A stretch of DNA of 64,000 bases. Source: Anastrepha obliqua (taxonomy: Eukaryota > Arthropoda > Insecta > Diptera > Tephritidae). The DNA is taken from positions 87,551,784 through 87,615,783 of the forward strand of contig NC_072893.1 of the NCBI RefSeq assembly GCF_027943255.1. The letters run 5' to 3'. Positions 47,619 through 59,270 of this stretch are shown piece by piece. The notes beneath the pieces are model-generated. The model ran no database searches. It was not told where the DNA came from and was given only the letters and a program-made list of their open reading frames with translations. Each line of letters opens with the position of its first letter. Positions within the stretch are counted from its first letter, which is position 1. A program made the position numbers and the translations under genes.

Positions 47619-49440
47619 ATTATCGTTGTTTCTGTATTTTTTGTTGGTGTTGCTGCTGCGGCGATTATTGGTGACGGTTTCAGGTAGTTTTGTTACTTCG
47701 GCAATCACTGAACTGTCTTGTATTAGGAGTTGTTTTTGTGGTTGGTTCTCGATTGCTTTATTTACTGGATGTGGCCAGGTGAGTCTATTTGAGCGAACGC
47801 TATATGGGTATCGATGGCGCACACTACATGGAATAAAATTGAAATTTGTGAAAGTTGAATTTAAGAAAAATTATAATAAGTGCAATAACAATTAACTATA
47901 ATGATTGTGAATTTAAATAATTTAGCGAGAAAATATCTATAAATTCTGGTTGCCGTAGAAGAAATTTAAGTTTGTCCGAAGCCAACGATTTTATGCCATT
48001 TACAACATTTAGTGCAACATGGACTAGCAAAAGGAAAACAATGCTTATGGTGCAAAATATTTTTGTGTATTCAAGAATTTTAAGAACTCTTTGCGAAAGG
48101 TTACGAAAAAATTCCTTTGAAGTTAAGTAGCTCGTTAATTCTGTTTAATTCTCTTTTTCGAAAATGTGCATATCTTTTTCAAAAAATGTAATTGTAATAT
48201 ATTTGCAATTGTTATTTGAGATTTGTAATGTAATTTTGAATTTTTGACTACCAGCCAATCTGGTTAAGCAAATTGTCATTTTAATCACACTCGGTGGACT
48301 CAAAAGTAATTTTTTGTAGGAAATGAGTTTCCTTTTTTTCGGGCCAAAAACCGTAAAAAAGCTGTCGTTTGACCAAAAATAAATTTTTTAACTGAAAAAT
48401 AGGCACAAAATAAATATTTTTGTTATAGAGAAACATTTGTTAACACCTTATCTTAAGAATGAATTTTCCATTTACGTTTAGTTAAATTGCGCCACTCCGC
48501 TATAACAGGAAAAATAAAGAAATTCGCATTTGAAAAAAGGATCAAATTCATCATTAGCGAAATAATTTTTGCAAAACTACAGTTAGTTCAATTTTACAAC
48601 CATTATGATTACGAAGAGTGCATGGTATATTGCTTAAACAGAATTGCAAAAAAGGAAAAATTGATGTAAATATGTATGTACTCCATGGAAAGAAGCGCGA
48701 GTGATGGTAAAACTTGTTTCGCGTATCTGCTTTTGCTGATATGAATTTCTTCAAATAAGACACAATGTATGTAAGTTCGCAACTGGACGTCTATATGCAT
48801 GTACATGTGCACAAGTATGTGTGTACAGGCATGCACACTGTGACAGCAGACAGCGACAATGGGTTGGGTTTCAGTTACGCTTTTCAGGATTTACTAGGAC
48901 ACAGTGATTTTTTCTTTTGTTTGTTTTAATTTATCCAATCGAACATAAACTTTTTACTATATTTCAAAATTTTGTATTAGCAAATGCTCTTCGTAATATT
49001 AAGGTTTACAGATTAAGCATGCAACTTAATGAGCTGCTTATAAAATAACATACACACACACACTTTGAGAAGAAAGATTATAATACTTGAACAGTAACAT
49101 CAGTTACTATTTCCCACTTTCCGAGAATTTAAAAGCTTGACATTAAAAATCTATTCACCTCGATTCTTGTAGTCACGTTTTGTAACGTTTTTGTTAATTG
49201 TATTTTTGGCAAATTATTTACGCTTGTATATGTATGCAAGCTTCAGCACCTACGTTTAGCACACAGTAATTAGTTTTAATTTCGAATTTCGTTGAAAGGT
49301 AAATGTTTGAAGCAAAAAATGATTCTACAAAAAAAAAAATTAAGAAATATTCTTGTCTGCAAATATACCGACTTCGCGACGTTCAGCGAAAAATATATAT
49401 ACAGATGTTGTATAGTATGAATAGCGACAAAACAAGATGA
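47619..49440. other. Region upstream of the Glu-rich exon
   Basis: The part to about 47822 may be coding or UTR. Beyond it I see AT-rich sequence with no recognised gene and a TATG run near 48670. Confidence 0.4.
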
Positions 49441-49449
49441 TACCACAGA

Positions 49450-49760
49450 AATGCGTCCGACTCCGGCGGGTTGTTGCTCTCGACTACGATTCGAACGAGT
49501 GAAGTTGGAGCAACTTAAACTATTGGCTTGTGACGGGTTGGCCGGTTGGCAGAGAGCTGCACCTCCGCGAAGCGAGCAAGCTGAATCAGACACAGCAACA
49601 GCAGCAGCAATAACAACGATAAAAGCAACCACAGCAACATTCACCATATCAGCAGCAAAACCGCCCAAGGGCAAAGTGGGGCGAAGAGGAGTGGTTGGAG
49701 TGGAGTGGAGCGCTAACGAAGAGCGCAGCAGAGCGTCAGTGGAGTATCAGCGATAGCGAA
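49450..49760. promoter_or_regulatory. GC-richer, CAG-rich patch, possible promoter/5' UTR
   Basis: Stands out from AT-rich surroundings. It contains ACAGCAACAGCAGCAGCAAT and GTGGAGTGGAGTGGAGCG. It may be the promoter or first exon of a neighbouring gene, for example the Glu-rich gene on the minus strand. No core element is identified. Confidence 0.25.
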
Positions 49761-51235
49761 TGCCGGCACTTCGTATTGCCTACAGCATGCACACACTCAT
49801 ACAAATGCAATATCTGCATATATGTATATATGTATGCAAGCTAATCTTTGTGTGTAGGTATGTGCATAACAAGTGACTCAAAATGAACACTTGGTGTGGC
49901 ATCGAAAACTTGACGCTAAATAAAAGCAAAAACGACAACAAAACTGCAACAATTCCAACCGAATAAAAAAAGAAAGCAGAAAAACTACAACTGGCAAAAT
50001 AAGGCAACAACAGACTTAACAACAAAAACAAGCACAACAATAGCGCAAGAATATCTACGACAATACACGTGTTGGTGGTGTGGTATCAGCAACTGCATGG
50101 AATGCCATGCCTTTCCTCGCTTAAGGGTTAACCGGCTCGAGAGTAATGCGCATACATACTTATATTATATGTATGTATGTGTGTAATATGGCTACATGTA
50201 AATTTGCATTTATCTACATAAATATGTACATACGGTTGTTTGCTTGCATATGCATACAACACATTCATGTATAGATATGTGTGTAGATATGAGTATGCAA
50301 AGGCATAAAGGCGAGTACAAAAGGACGATTGCACACTTTACAATTCACCAGCTGACGCAAATATCTGCATAGATATATAGATATATGTATGTACATATCA
50401 CTCCTACATTTTCACACATTTACTCAAATATATGCATGTATGTATGCACTTACTCACACTCAAGTACATGCATATCAATATTTGCTTCCGTGTGCATAGA
50501 TTTGTGGGAGTATGCCCGACCCTATAGGAAAGGTTTGCCGCGACTGCGTCACTTGGCTCTCAGATATTGCGTCATGGCTCAAATTTGACTCTGACGTAAT
50601 TGCAGATGGTGGGATTGATAAATTCGATAGTGATCTAGAAACTTACAATTTTATGCAACTTTTCCAACCCAAATATGGTTATCAAAAAAATATCAATGAG
50701 CGATTTAATTTGAATACAACTAAAAATGTGCTGAAAGAAAATGTTGGGGCGTTGTTCAAAATATAGGAAATATGATTAGATGAAAAATCTCTTAAGTTGA
50801 CTTCCAACTTATAACCGGTATAAATAATTTCAACCTAGATTTAAACACTACTTATGGTAAAATCGTCTAAATGAAGACTGGTTAAAGGGTATCTATTTTT
50901 ATTTTTGAATGGTATAATTTAGAACAAGGGACCCCAAATTCTTCACATTTGTGTGCAGCAAATACATTGTCTCCTGATGGCACCTTGAACGGAAAGTTGT
51001 ATAGCTAAACCATAGAAATTTCTTATTTTCGAGAGAAGTAAAAGAAAGCGATCAGCTCTTAAAATTTCATTAGCAAAAGCTTTCAGTAACTTTTTAATAT
51101 AGACACAAACAACTTTAATAAAATACTCTAAACAATTCTAATCAATTATAATTTACGGGAATATGAACATTGACCATAACAAAGTAAGCAAATTAATGTT
51201 GCAAGACGCAACAGCAACAGTAGAGAGATCTTTGT
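49761..51235. other. Intergenic DNA, no supported gene
   Basis: Dense TATG/TACA simple repeats (49815-49840, 50160-50240, 50375-50440). An 84-codon open frame at 50512-50766 has mixed composition but no recognisable family. Confidence 0.4.
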
Positions 51236-51345
51236 CTGTTCCCACGACAGTCGGTTCTACGTAACCGGAACGACCCGGATTCATATCCGGCCAAAGGCTG
51301 TCACTTCAGCAGCATTCACCGTATATGTATGGTGAAATCCTTTCT
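51236..51345 (+). repeat. Dispersed repeat R2, copy 2
   Basis: TTCCCACGACAGTCGGTTCT, GGATTCATATCCGGCC and CACCGTATATGTATGGTG, collinear with 27845-27950. Confidence 0.55.
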
Positions 51346-51502
51346 ATTAATTTATTAATTATTTTGTTTAGGTTTGTGTAAAATGAATGCGTATAGAAAA
51401 CTGGTAAAGAGAAGCTGAGTGAGCTGCTTATGAAATAAAATTTCTATTGGTATCGAATCAAATATAAATTTGTCTACAAATACTTTGCAAAGTAAACATT
51501 TA

Positions 51503-52272
51503 TTAGGTGCGCAACTAAGTTCACGCTGTTTGTCAGTAGATGCCGCCAGCAGTGTGTGCTAGTTCATTCTAACATAACCTAAACGTCATAAATCAAGCTT
51601 AGACATATGGTAAACAAACTGCTTCGACACATTACTGATTTCGTTTTGGTATCATATACTTTTGGTTTTCTGAAAATGTCTGATTTTGTGCGGAATAATC
51701 GTCATTTGCGTGAAGTGTTGATTTTCCTCTTTCATACGAAAAATCGGCGGCTGAAGCGCATTGAGAGCTACAAAAAGTTTGCGGAGATACTGCTTTAAGT
51801 GAAACAACGTGCCGAGATTGGTTCCGTCGGTTCAAAGACGGCGACTTTAATGTTGACGACCGCAGGTTATGCTATGTATTTGGTGGGACCAAGTTTGTGT
51901 TATTTATGTTGAACTGTTGCCAAACCCGTTAAAATCTACCTGGAAACACTGAAATGGGAAATCCTACCCCACCCGCCATATTCTACAGATATTGCGCCGT
52001 CCGATTATCACCTGTTCCGATCGATGGCACATGGTCTAGCTGACCAGCAGTTCCATTCATAGGAAGGTATCAAAAAATGGCTTGATCCGTGGATAGCCTC
52101 AAAAGATGAAAAGTTTTACCGCGACGGTATACGAGATCTACCAGAAAGATGGGAATAAGTAATAGCCAGCAATGGGCAATACTTTCAATGATTCACTTGT
52201 AACCATATCTTCAGAATAAATGCTACCAATATTTTCATCAAAAAAACAGCGAGAATTTAGTTGCGCACCAAA
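51503..52272 (+). mobile_element. Mariner deletion derivative, mellifera-like ends
   Basis: Left TTAGGTGCGCAACTAAGTTC and inverted right TTTGGTGCGCAACTAAATTC, flanked by TA. The coding start near 51679 reads MSDFVRNNRHLREVLIFLF and then, after a shift, ETTCRDWFRRFKDGDFNVDD. A central deletion joins this to the C-terminal part (LKWEILPHPPY, APSDYHLFRSMAHGL, KFYRDGIRDL). The first two catalytic blocks are absent. Several stops. Confidence 0.87.
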
Positions 52273-52305
52273 TACATACAAATTTAGTTTTAATGAGAAC
52301 ACTTA

Positions 52306-53453
52306 CACTGTGCGACAATTTTGGGGTCATCAAAATCAAACCACACCGGACCTTTTTTTTCTGAAAATATACCTATTCAATAGCAAAACCCTCGCTGTGT
52401 TTTTAAAAGTTAGCTCGATTTTTTTTATAGCGTTTTGAAGATTTCTATTTTCATGAGATTTTGGAGTTTTACCTGTACGCTAAATTTGACTTATAAATCG
52501 ACCTTTGTTTGATTTAATCGATTTATTTTGTCATAGCTTGATGCAGAAATTTCGTACATGTACAAATAAACTTATTTTGAGAAGAACCTATATCTCAATA
52601 CGCAATTTTGAATACCAAAATTTCGAAAAATTGTATGTTTTTACCATTTTTTACTGTAATTATGAAAATAATTAAAATTTCTCACTATTTCTTCTAGCAA
52701 AAATGTTGCAAAATGTACTAAAAAAGTCATTTATAAGATAAAAACATAAAACTGAACTTTAAGTTTGTTATTTTCTAAAAAAATAAATTTTTAACAAGAT
52801 TTTTCTTCATAAAAATAATTTTTTTATACTCTGCTTTAAATTTTTTTTTAAATATCTAAAAACTCTGTAGGTAAAAATATTAAATAGATTAAGTAAAAAG
52901 AATATAGACTTGAATTCTTATAATTTTTTATTTTTTTATTAAAATAAAGAATTTTTACGTACTAAAACCTTAGAGACGAGCTCTTTTCGACAATGATTGA
53001 ATTTCAACATCATCATTATCAGAGTAATCAGATTCATCAGTAAAGAATCCATGTCTGTCTCTTCTTCTTCTACCTCATATTCTTTTTCCTCCTGGTTACT
53101 CCATTTTCCTTCATTTTCTTCCTGGTCGTATTGAAAAATATGTTTACTCCACCAACATATTTCGGCTAGTATGACACCTGGAGCTCGTTTTCCTCGGTAT
53201 CTTGACTCAAATGGCATCGCAGTTTGATGGTCCTTGCTCATCTGATTCTGTCGACAATTGTTGACTAAAATTTATAAGTCAAATTTAGCGTACAGATAAA
53301 ACTCCAAAATCTCATGAAAATAGAAAACTTCAAAACGCAATAAAAAAAAAATCGAGCTAACTTTTAAAAACCCAGCGAGGGTTTTGCTATTGAATAGGTA
53401 TATTTTCGGAAAAAAAAGGTCCGGTGCGGTTTGATTTTTGATGTCGCACTGTG
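52306..53453. mobile_element. Long-TIR DNA element with an uncharacterised cargo frame
   Basis: Arms of about 180 bp (52306-52500 and 53275-53453) are inverted copies. Left tip CACTGTGCGACA, right tip (inverted) CACAGTGCGACA. A TA lies just outside the left arm and one base beyond the right, as expected for Tc1-like insertion. The heptamer-like tips also recall Transib. On the minus strand 53241 down to about 52965 encodes MSKDHQTAMPFESRYRGKRA, WWSKHIFQYDQEENEGKW and an acidic stretch. After a one-base shift, TDESDYSDNDDVEIQSLSKR continues into ARL and a stop. That looks like an acidic, nuclear-type C-terminus. Not recognised. Confidence 0.7.
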
Positions 53454-53597
53454 TTATAAATATTGCTAATTAGGTGCGAACAGAGTAGTTTACAGCTTTA
53501 TGGATATTGAACCCGTCTATGCTATAAATGTGTACACAAAAAGTACCATGTTTCTGAAAAAAATCATTCAATATAAAGTATTTATAAGATGAAATTT

Positions 53598-54564
53598 CGG
53601 CGTTGTTCCTATTGACCAGCATCTCAAGCTCCTCGCACTCACGTATTTCGGCCTCTCGTTTCTTCTGTCGGATAATACGTCTCTCTTCCTTTTTCAGCTC
53701 TCTGTATTTTATAAGAGCGTACAATTGTTGGCGTATGCCGATGATATCGATATCATCGGCCTTAATAACCGCGCTGTTAGTTCTGCCTTCTCCAAAGTGG
53801 ATAAAGAGGCAAAGCGAATGGGTCTGGTGGTGAACGGGGGCAAAACGAAGTACCTCCTGTCATCAAACAAACAGTCGGCGCACTCGCGTATCGGCACACA
53901 CGTCACTGTAGACAGTTATAATTTCGAGGTTGTAAAAGACTTCGTTTATTTAGGAACCAGCATTAACACCGACAACAATGTCAGCCTTGAAATCCAACGT
54001 AGAATCTCTCTTGCCAACAAGTGCTACTTTGGACTAAGTAGGCAACTGAGCAGTAAAGTCCTCTCTCGACGAACAAAACTAACACTCTACAAGACTCTCA
54101 TCATGCCCGTCCTAACGTATGGCGCAGAAGCTTGGACGATGACAACATCCGATGAAGCGACGCTTGGAGTGTTCGAGAGAAAGATTCTGCGTAAGATTTT
54201 TGGACCTTTGCACGTTGGCAACGGCGAATATCGCAGACGATGGAACGATGAGCTGTATGAGCTTTACGACGACATAGACATAGCGCAGCGAATAAAGATC
54301 CAGCTGCTACGTTGGCTGGGTCATGTCGTCCGAATGGATACAAACGCTCCGGCTTTGAAAGTATTCGATGCGGTACCAGCTGGTGGTAGCAGAGGAAGAG
54401 GAAGACCTCCTCTGCGGTGGAAAGATCAGGTGGAGAAGGACTTGGCTTCACTTGGTGTGTCCAATTGGCGCCGGTTAGCACGAGAAAGAAACGACTGGCG
54501 CGCTTTGTTAAACTCGGCCAAAATCGCGTAAGCGGTTATCGCGCCAATTAAGAAGAAGAAGAAG
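53598..54564 (+). mobile_element. RTE-like LINE with 5' inversion
   Basis: Bounded by a 13-bp duplication ATAAGATGAAATT (53584-53596, 54565-54577). The part 53708-54564 is sense (QLLAYADDIDIIG through the basic end and CGCGCCAATTAAG with AAG repeats). The part 53598-53707 is inverted: on the minus strand it encodes YRELKKEERRIIRQKKREAE and ECEELEMLVNRNNA, which belong upstream of the RT. The sense frame is open from about 53708 to its stop at 54531, lacking the RT palm start, so it is dead. Confidence 0.92.
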
Positions 54565-54577
54565 ATAAGATGAAATT

Positions 54578-55370
54578 AAGAGGAGAAAGGTGTTAAGTTT
54601 CAAAAGATTCCTTCAGCCACGAAGAAGCTTGCTTTGAATAAGAATTTGAAGGTTAAGTTTTCATGTCTAAAGTATTTTTTTGCCTTGAATCTGCTACCTT
54701 TCATTGAGTTGGTATTTTTTTCTTCAAAAATTCATTCCAAACTAAACGAAATGGCTACGTATCGTGCTAACCAATTGTACAATATTTTTTATATCATTTT
54801 AATTTTGACTTTTGAGATCTAGAACCACTCAGATACAGAAAAATTTCATCAGCTGACATGTCATCTTCAACCATTTATTGAGAGCGGAAAGTACTGTTTT
54901 CTTAGTGGTATAAATTGAGTACAATACATCAAAAAGCTGAAATAAGAGTTAAAATCTTGGCATTAAAGTCGAAATGGTTCATTAAGATTGTGATTCCTTT
55001 TACATGGTTTTCAAAAAATACACCTAAAGCGTGTGGATACTTCAGAGCGAATTTCAAGGGTAGATTAACCGGAAAAAATGGAGCACTTAGCATTTTGACT
55101 ATAAATATTACTCACAAGAGGGGGAAGATTAATAAGTTTTAGACGAGCACTGTATCATATAGCGAGTTTCTAAAAAAATATCTTAAGGAAAAAAATGAAT
55201 ACTGCGCATTTGATATGACGGGGTCCAGATTACCGGTTTTACTGACCCTGTAGAAAGCCCTTTCAGTAACTTATGGATCATTGAATTCTTTATGTGAAGA
55301 TTAAAATTTAGTTACACTTGTATACTGTACACAGTAATCACGTATTTTATGGAAGTTAGTTGAATAGTAG
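54578..55370. other. Intergenic DNA, nothing recognised
   Basis: AT-rich, no gene supported. Confidence 0.4.
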
Positions 55371-55537
55371 CCGTAGCCGAATGGGTTGGTGCGTGACTAT
55401 CATTCGTTATTCAGAGAGAACGTAGGTTCGAATCTCGGTGAAAGACCAAAATGAAGAAAAAGTTTTTTCTAGGAGCGGTCGCCACTCGGCAGGCAATGGC
55501 AAACCTCCGAGTGTATTTCTGCGATGAAAAAGCTCTT
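55371..55537 (+). mobile_element. tRNA-derived SINE, head only
   Basis: CCGTAGCCGAATGGGTTGGT, B box GGTTCGAATCTCG and body to GATGAAAAAGCTC, then lost. The 3' half is truncated. Confidence 0.82.
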
Positions 55538-56322
55538 TTTCTTAAAATTCAGTGTTATATCATTTAGCGGTTTCAATTAATTTGTCGACCTTTTTGTTTT
55601 GCTATATGTCGAAACTAGTTCCTACAGGGACGAGTGTGTCCGTATATGAATTTGAGTGAAAGTGATTTTAACACCGCGCATAATCCTTCACTGGGATTCC
55701 TGTCCAAGCGTGATTACCCTGTATTTTGCAACCTACACCACCATTTGATAGAATCCCGCATTGCAGACACCGAAGTTTACTTATGCACAAGCACATATAC
55801 ATGTAAATAGTTTCCGAGTGTTGTTTGCATTTTCAGTTGGTTTTGTTGTTGAAATATATACTCGTATGTGTGTGGGCACATTCGTTAGGGATTGTTAGTG
55901 CTATCGCCACTAACATTTTTGTTATTTGTATGAGTCTGCCAACAAACGCATACAGACTTAACTATGTACATATGAGTGCATATGTATGCATTTTATAATG
56001 AAGCGCCTTATTGCTGTTGTTGTTTGATTTTGGTGATGTGTTTGTGTGAGTATATTTGTGTCTGGCACTGATAATGAAGTTTGTCATGTTTATTGTGTAT
56101 TTGACTTTTGTTGTTGTTATTGATATTTTCATGTTTGTTTAACGATTTTCAGTGAAAATAACGCAGGTTTTAATTGATCAAAAATTAAGTGGCTAACTAC
56201 TTACATATACAAACAACGAAAAACCCGTTTTTAAGATGCAATACAAATATTTAAGGAACTATACCAATCATAAGAAATATGTGAGCATACATACATATGT
56301 ACAATATATAAATTATTATTCA
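55538..56322. other. Intergenic DNA, nothing recognised
   Basis: AT-rich with TTGTTGTT and TATG simple runs. Confidence 0.4.
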
Positions 56323-56534
56323 ATGCCATCAAATGAATCACCCTATAGGAAGATTTATAGTTTTTGCAAATGGCGCCCTATGTTAATCATATTTGACACT
56401 TGTGAACTGGACGGCTGCAGACAAGCAATGAAGCGCTCAAACGACAAAGTACTTCTATCACTTAAATTATTGTTTTTTTGGTTTAGTAAAAAAATTATTC
56501 AAAAACTAAATTGGATGCTTAATTTTGCGCCACC
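56323..56534. mobile_element. MITE family A, copy 2
   Basis: Collinear with 38160-38390 (GGAAGATTTATAGTTTTTGC, GACACTTGTGAAC, GCTGCAGACAA). The inverted right end is GGTGGCGCAAAATTAAGCAT. The left tip is partly decayed. Confidence 0.65.
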
Positions 56535-56547
56535 ATATACGTACATA

Positions 56548-56742
56548 CCTTCTACTCAAATATGAACGAGACGAGCTTGACTTGTTTACAGTAGCACAGA
56601 AAACAAACTATGTGACATATCACGCTGAAATTTGCCATGTAAGCTTATAACAGTCCTACCAAAAAACAAAAAATTTATTTTTGCCATATGTCATCCGCAG
56701 ACCGTTTTATTGATAACGTCTCGTTCATATTTGAGCAGAAGA
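56548..56742. mobile_element. MITE family B, TA-flanked
   Basis: Left CTTCTACTCAAATATGAACG, inverted right CTTCTGCTCAAATATGAACG, TA at 56546-56547 and 56743-56744. 195 bp, non-coding. Mariner-like ends. It lies 13 bp from MITE A copy 2. Confidence 0.7.
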
Positions 56743-56744
56743 TA

Positions 56745-57958
56745 CATACATATGTATATGCCTTTTGTTGTAAATATGTATGACCTGCTAATGTAAATAT
56801 GTATTTGCATGTAGTGCTTGATAGTTTTTGTTTTGATTGATGAACATATCGCGCATTTTGTCATAATGCAAAAAACTAAAATGTTGAGAAAAATGGCTTC
56901 AAAGTTTTCAATGTACATACCACTATGCCCTCCTAAGTAAAGTCATATTTTCATCTCGTGCGATACTAAATATTAAGAGATATCGCCATGCATTTTTTAC
57001 ACAGCATAAAAGAAGAGATTGTGTCAACTCTTGTGTTTTTGCAGGGGAGATGTACGTTCATATCGAGCAGCACACTTTCAGAATTTTGAAAACAATCACG
57101 ACATGTGTGTCAATATACATTTTTCTATTAATCAAAAACTTTTCTTTCCGCTTGCGTTTTGCAGTTATATTTGAACAGTGTTGCTAAATGTTTTTACGGA
57201 TTCAAGACAATTAATTGTTGAGGGCGGTAAGCGCAGATACATACACATGCGCGTCAACTATTGAAGTATATGAGCTACATTTTACTGCATACATGAATAT
57301 TTACATGCGTACATATATATGTATTACTGCTGGAAATACTATTTACATAAATGGACTTATATTATATATCACAATTGAGTCTCATCTGTTTGATTCGTAG
57401 ATATGAACCGTTCACTGAGATTAATTGCTTTATGTGCAGTATAAGGCATCCCATTGGCAATTTAGAACAAAAAGCGCATAGAATCGTGGTGCTGAAATGG
57501 AGTTTTAATATAAATTATTAATCCCCCATAAGTTTCTTTTTATACAATTTTTTTTCCAAAGATGTGGTTTTTGTATACGAAACATTAACTTTTGATATTC
57601 ATTTTATTCAAACCACTCCATTAAATAGCACAGCATCAGTCTCAACCTGTAGTTTTTCACATTAATTCAATTGCCATGTCTGCAAGTCAGTTGAGGTCCA
57701 TGGCACAGTTGCTTTAGATTTTTCCAATGCATCATATAGATGACGAGCTGTCATTCATTGAAATGTAGAGGGCACAACAACAAATATAATAGTATTTATA
57801 ACTTGTGTTTTGAACTATATAAATGTCGAAATTGAATTTCTTGTGGCCAAGAACCATAAGCATAGATTTTCTTCTAAAAAAATGTAACAAAATAAAAAAA
57901 AATATTGTAGTTAATAATTAAAATTTAAAATAAGAATGCTGGAAATCCATTTTACAAC
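56745..57958. other. Intergenic DNA, nothing recognised
   Basis: AT-rich, no gene supported. Confidence 0.4.
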
Positions 57959-57960
57959 TA

Positions 57961-58970
57961 CAAGGTGAAGTCCAAAATAAACAAGACTGAGCTAAAATAG
58001 AAACGACAGCAGCTTTGTTCCTATAACTTCGAGTGTCTTTTTTTAAAATAGTCCCCTCTGGCCTCGATCAGTGGTTTGGCGCTAACTAAAAGCTTTTCGA
58101 AAGAGTGTTTCAGGTCATTGACCGGAATGTCCTTCAGGATGTCGGTGCAAGCCTCTTGGATGACCTCTACGGACGCAAAACGTTTTCCTTTCATGGCCAA
58201 ATGCAATTTTCCGAATAGGTAGAAGTCACAAAGAGCCATATAAGGCGAATGCAGTGAGTGATTGATGGATAAAATGCGATTTCTATTCAAAAAATCAGTC
58301 ACAAGAGTGAATCGATGAGATGGTGCATTACCTTGCAATAAGCGCTCCTTCGCGATATCAGGGCGAATTTGACGAATGCGATGCCACAAACGCTTCAAAA
58401 CGCCATATAGAAAATTGTAATGACGGTTCGGCACGAAGTTCTTGTGAACAATTCCCTTGGAATCGTAAAAACAAATGAGCATCGACTTGATTTTTAACTT
58501 CTCCAAACGCGATGTTTTGGGTGGTGGCTCGTCTGGGGACTTCCATTAGGCGCTTTGACGCTGAGTTTCAGGTTCATGTTGAAAGCATTGCGTTTCATTA
58601 CCAGTTACAATGTTGTAAAGGAAGTTCTCGCATTTTCTCGCCTCTTTAATGATCAGTTTGAAATGCGATAAATTGATGTTTTGGAGATATTCAACTCCGA
58701 TTCCATGAATTTCAACGATGATTTCGGTTCATTTTTGATAAATTTACGATAAATTTCGATGGAGTTTTCGGTGATTACTAATTTTGAGCGACCCGTATGT
58801 TCATTGTCATTTATGTTCTCACAACCATCTCTGAAACGTATAAACCACTCATGCGCCTGAGAAATAGACAATCATCGTCATAAACTTTTTTCATTAATTC
58901 AAATGCTTCGGTAAACGTTTTACCGATTTTAAAACAAAATCTGATATTAACTCTTGGTTCGAGGCTTTTA
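57961..58970 (-). mobile_element. Decayed mariner, DD34D type, minus strand
   Basis: The minus strand gives KIGKTFTEAFELMKKVYDDD, a frameshift, SISQAHEWFIRFRDG and SELNISKTSIYRI (helix-turn-helix), then NIVTGNETQCF. Next come PETQRQSA, KGIVHKNFVPNRHYNF, RPDIAKERLLQGNAPSHR, CDFYLFGKLHLAMKGKRF and a final GDYFKKRHSKL. The first catalytic Asp is now Asn (TGNE) and the second is Gly (QGNAP), so it is dead even where the frame is open (58506-58021). One end CAAGGTGAAGTCCAAAATAA follows TA at 57959-57960. The other end was not found. Confidence 0.82.
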
Positions 58971-59055
58971 AAGTTTATGCTCGTTGTCAAGGTGACATTC
59001 TATACTAAGTTGTGAGTTGAGATAGAAGTCAACATAGAGAATATTCAGTACATTA

Positions 59056-59270
59056 ACAATATCAGGCCGCTAAAATTGTGAAAGGTGTTTGTGGTGCCGA
59101 TACTGTAACAGGGAATTACGTTTAATTTTGGTTTTGTTGATTCCGTTCAGGCATTTTCGAAGAAAATGTCGAAAAGGTCGATAAAATGACAGAAATAATC
59201 GAAGTCGTAGCATAGCCCAGGAGCTAAAGATCGACCATAAAACAGTTTTCAACCATTTGTCCCCAAACTA
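59056..59270 (+). mobile_element. Mariner N-terminal remnant
   Basis: The plus strand reads QAAKIVKGVCGADTV, FRSGIFEENV and, in another frame, NRSRSIAQELKIDHKTVFNH. This parallels the helix-turn-helix region of the intact mariner at 24031. Several stops. Confidence 0.6.

Noticed and set aside
50512..50766. 84-codon frame starting MPDPIGKVCRDCVTW
   Set aside because: Plausible composition, but no recognised family, no splice or poly(A) context and no repeat support. Too weak to call.
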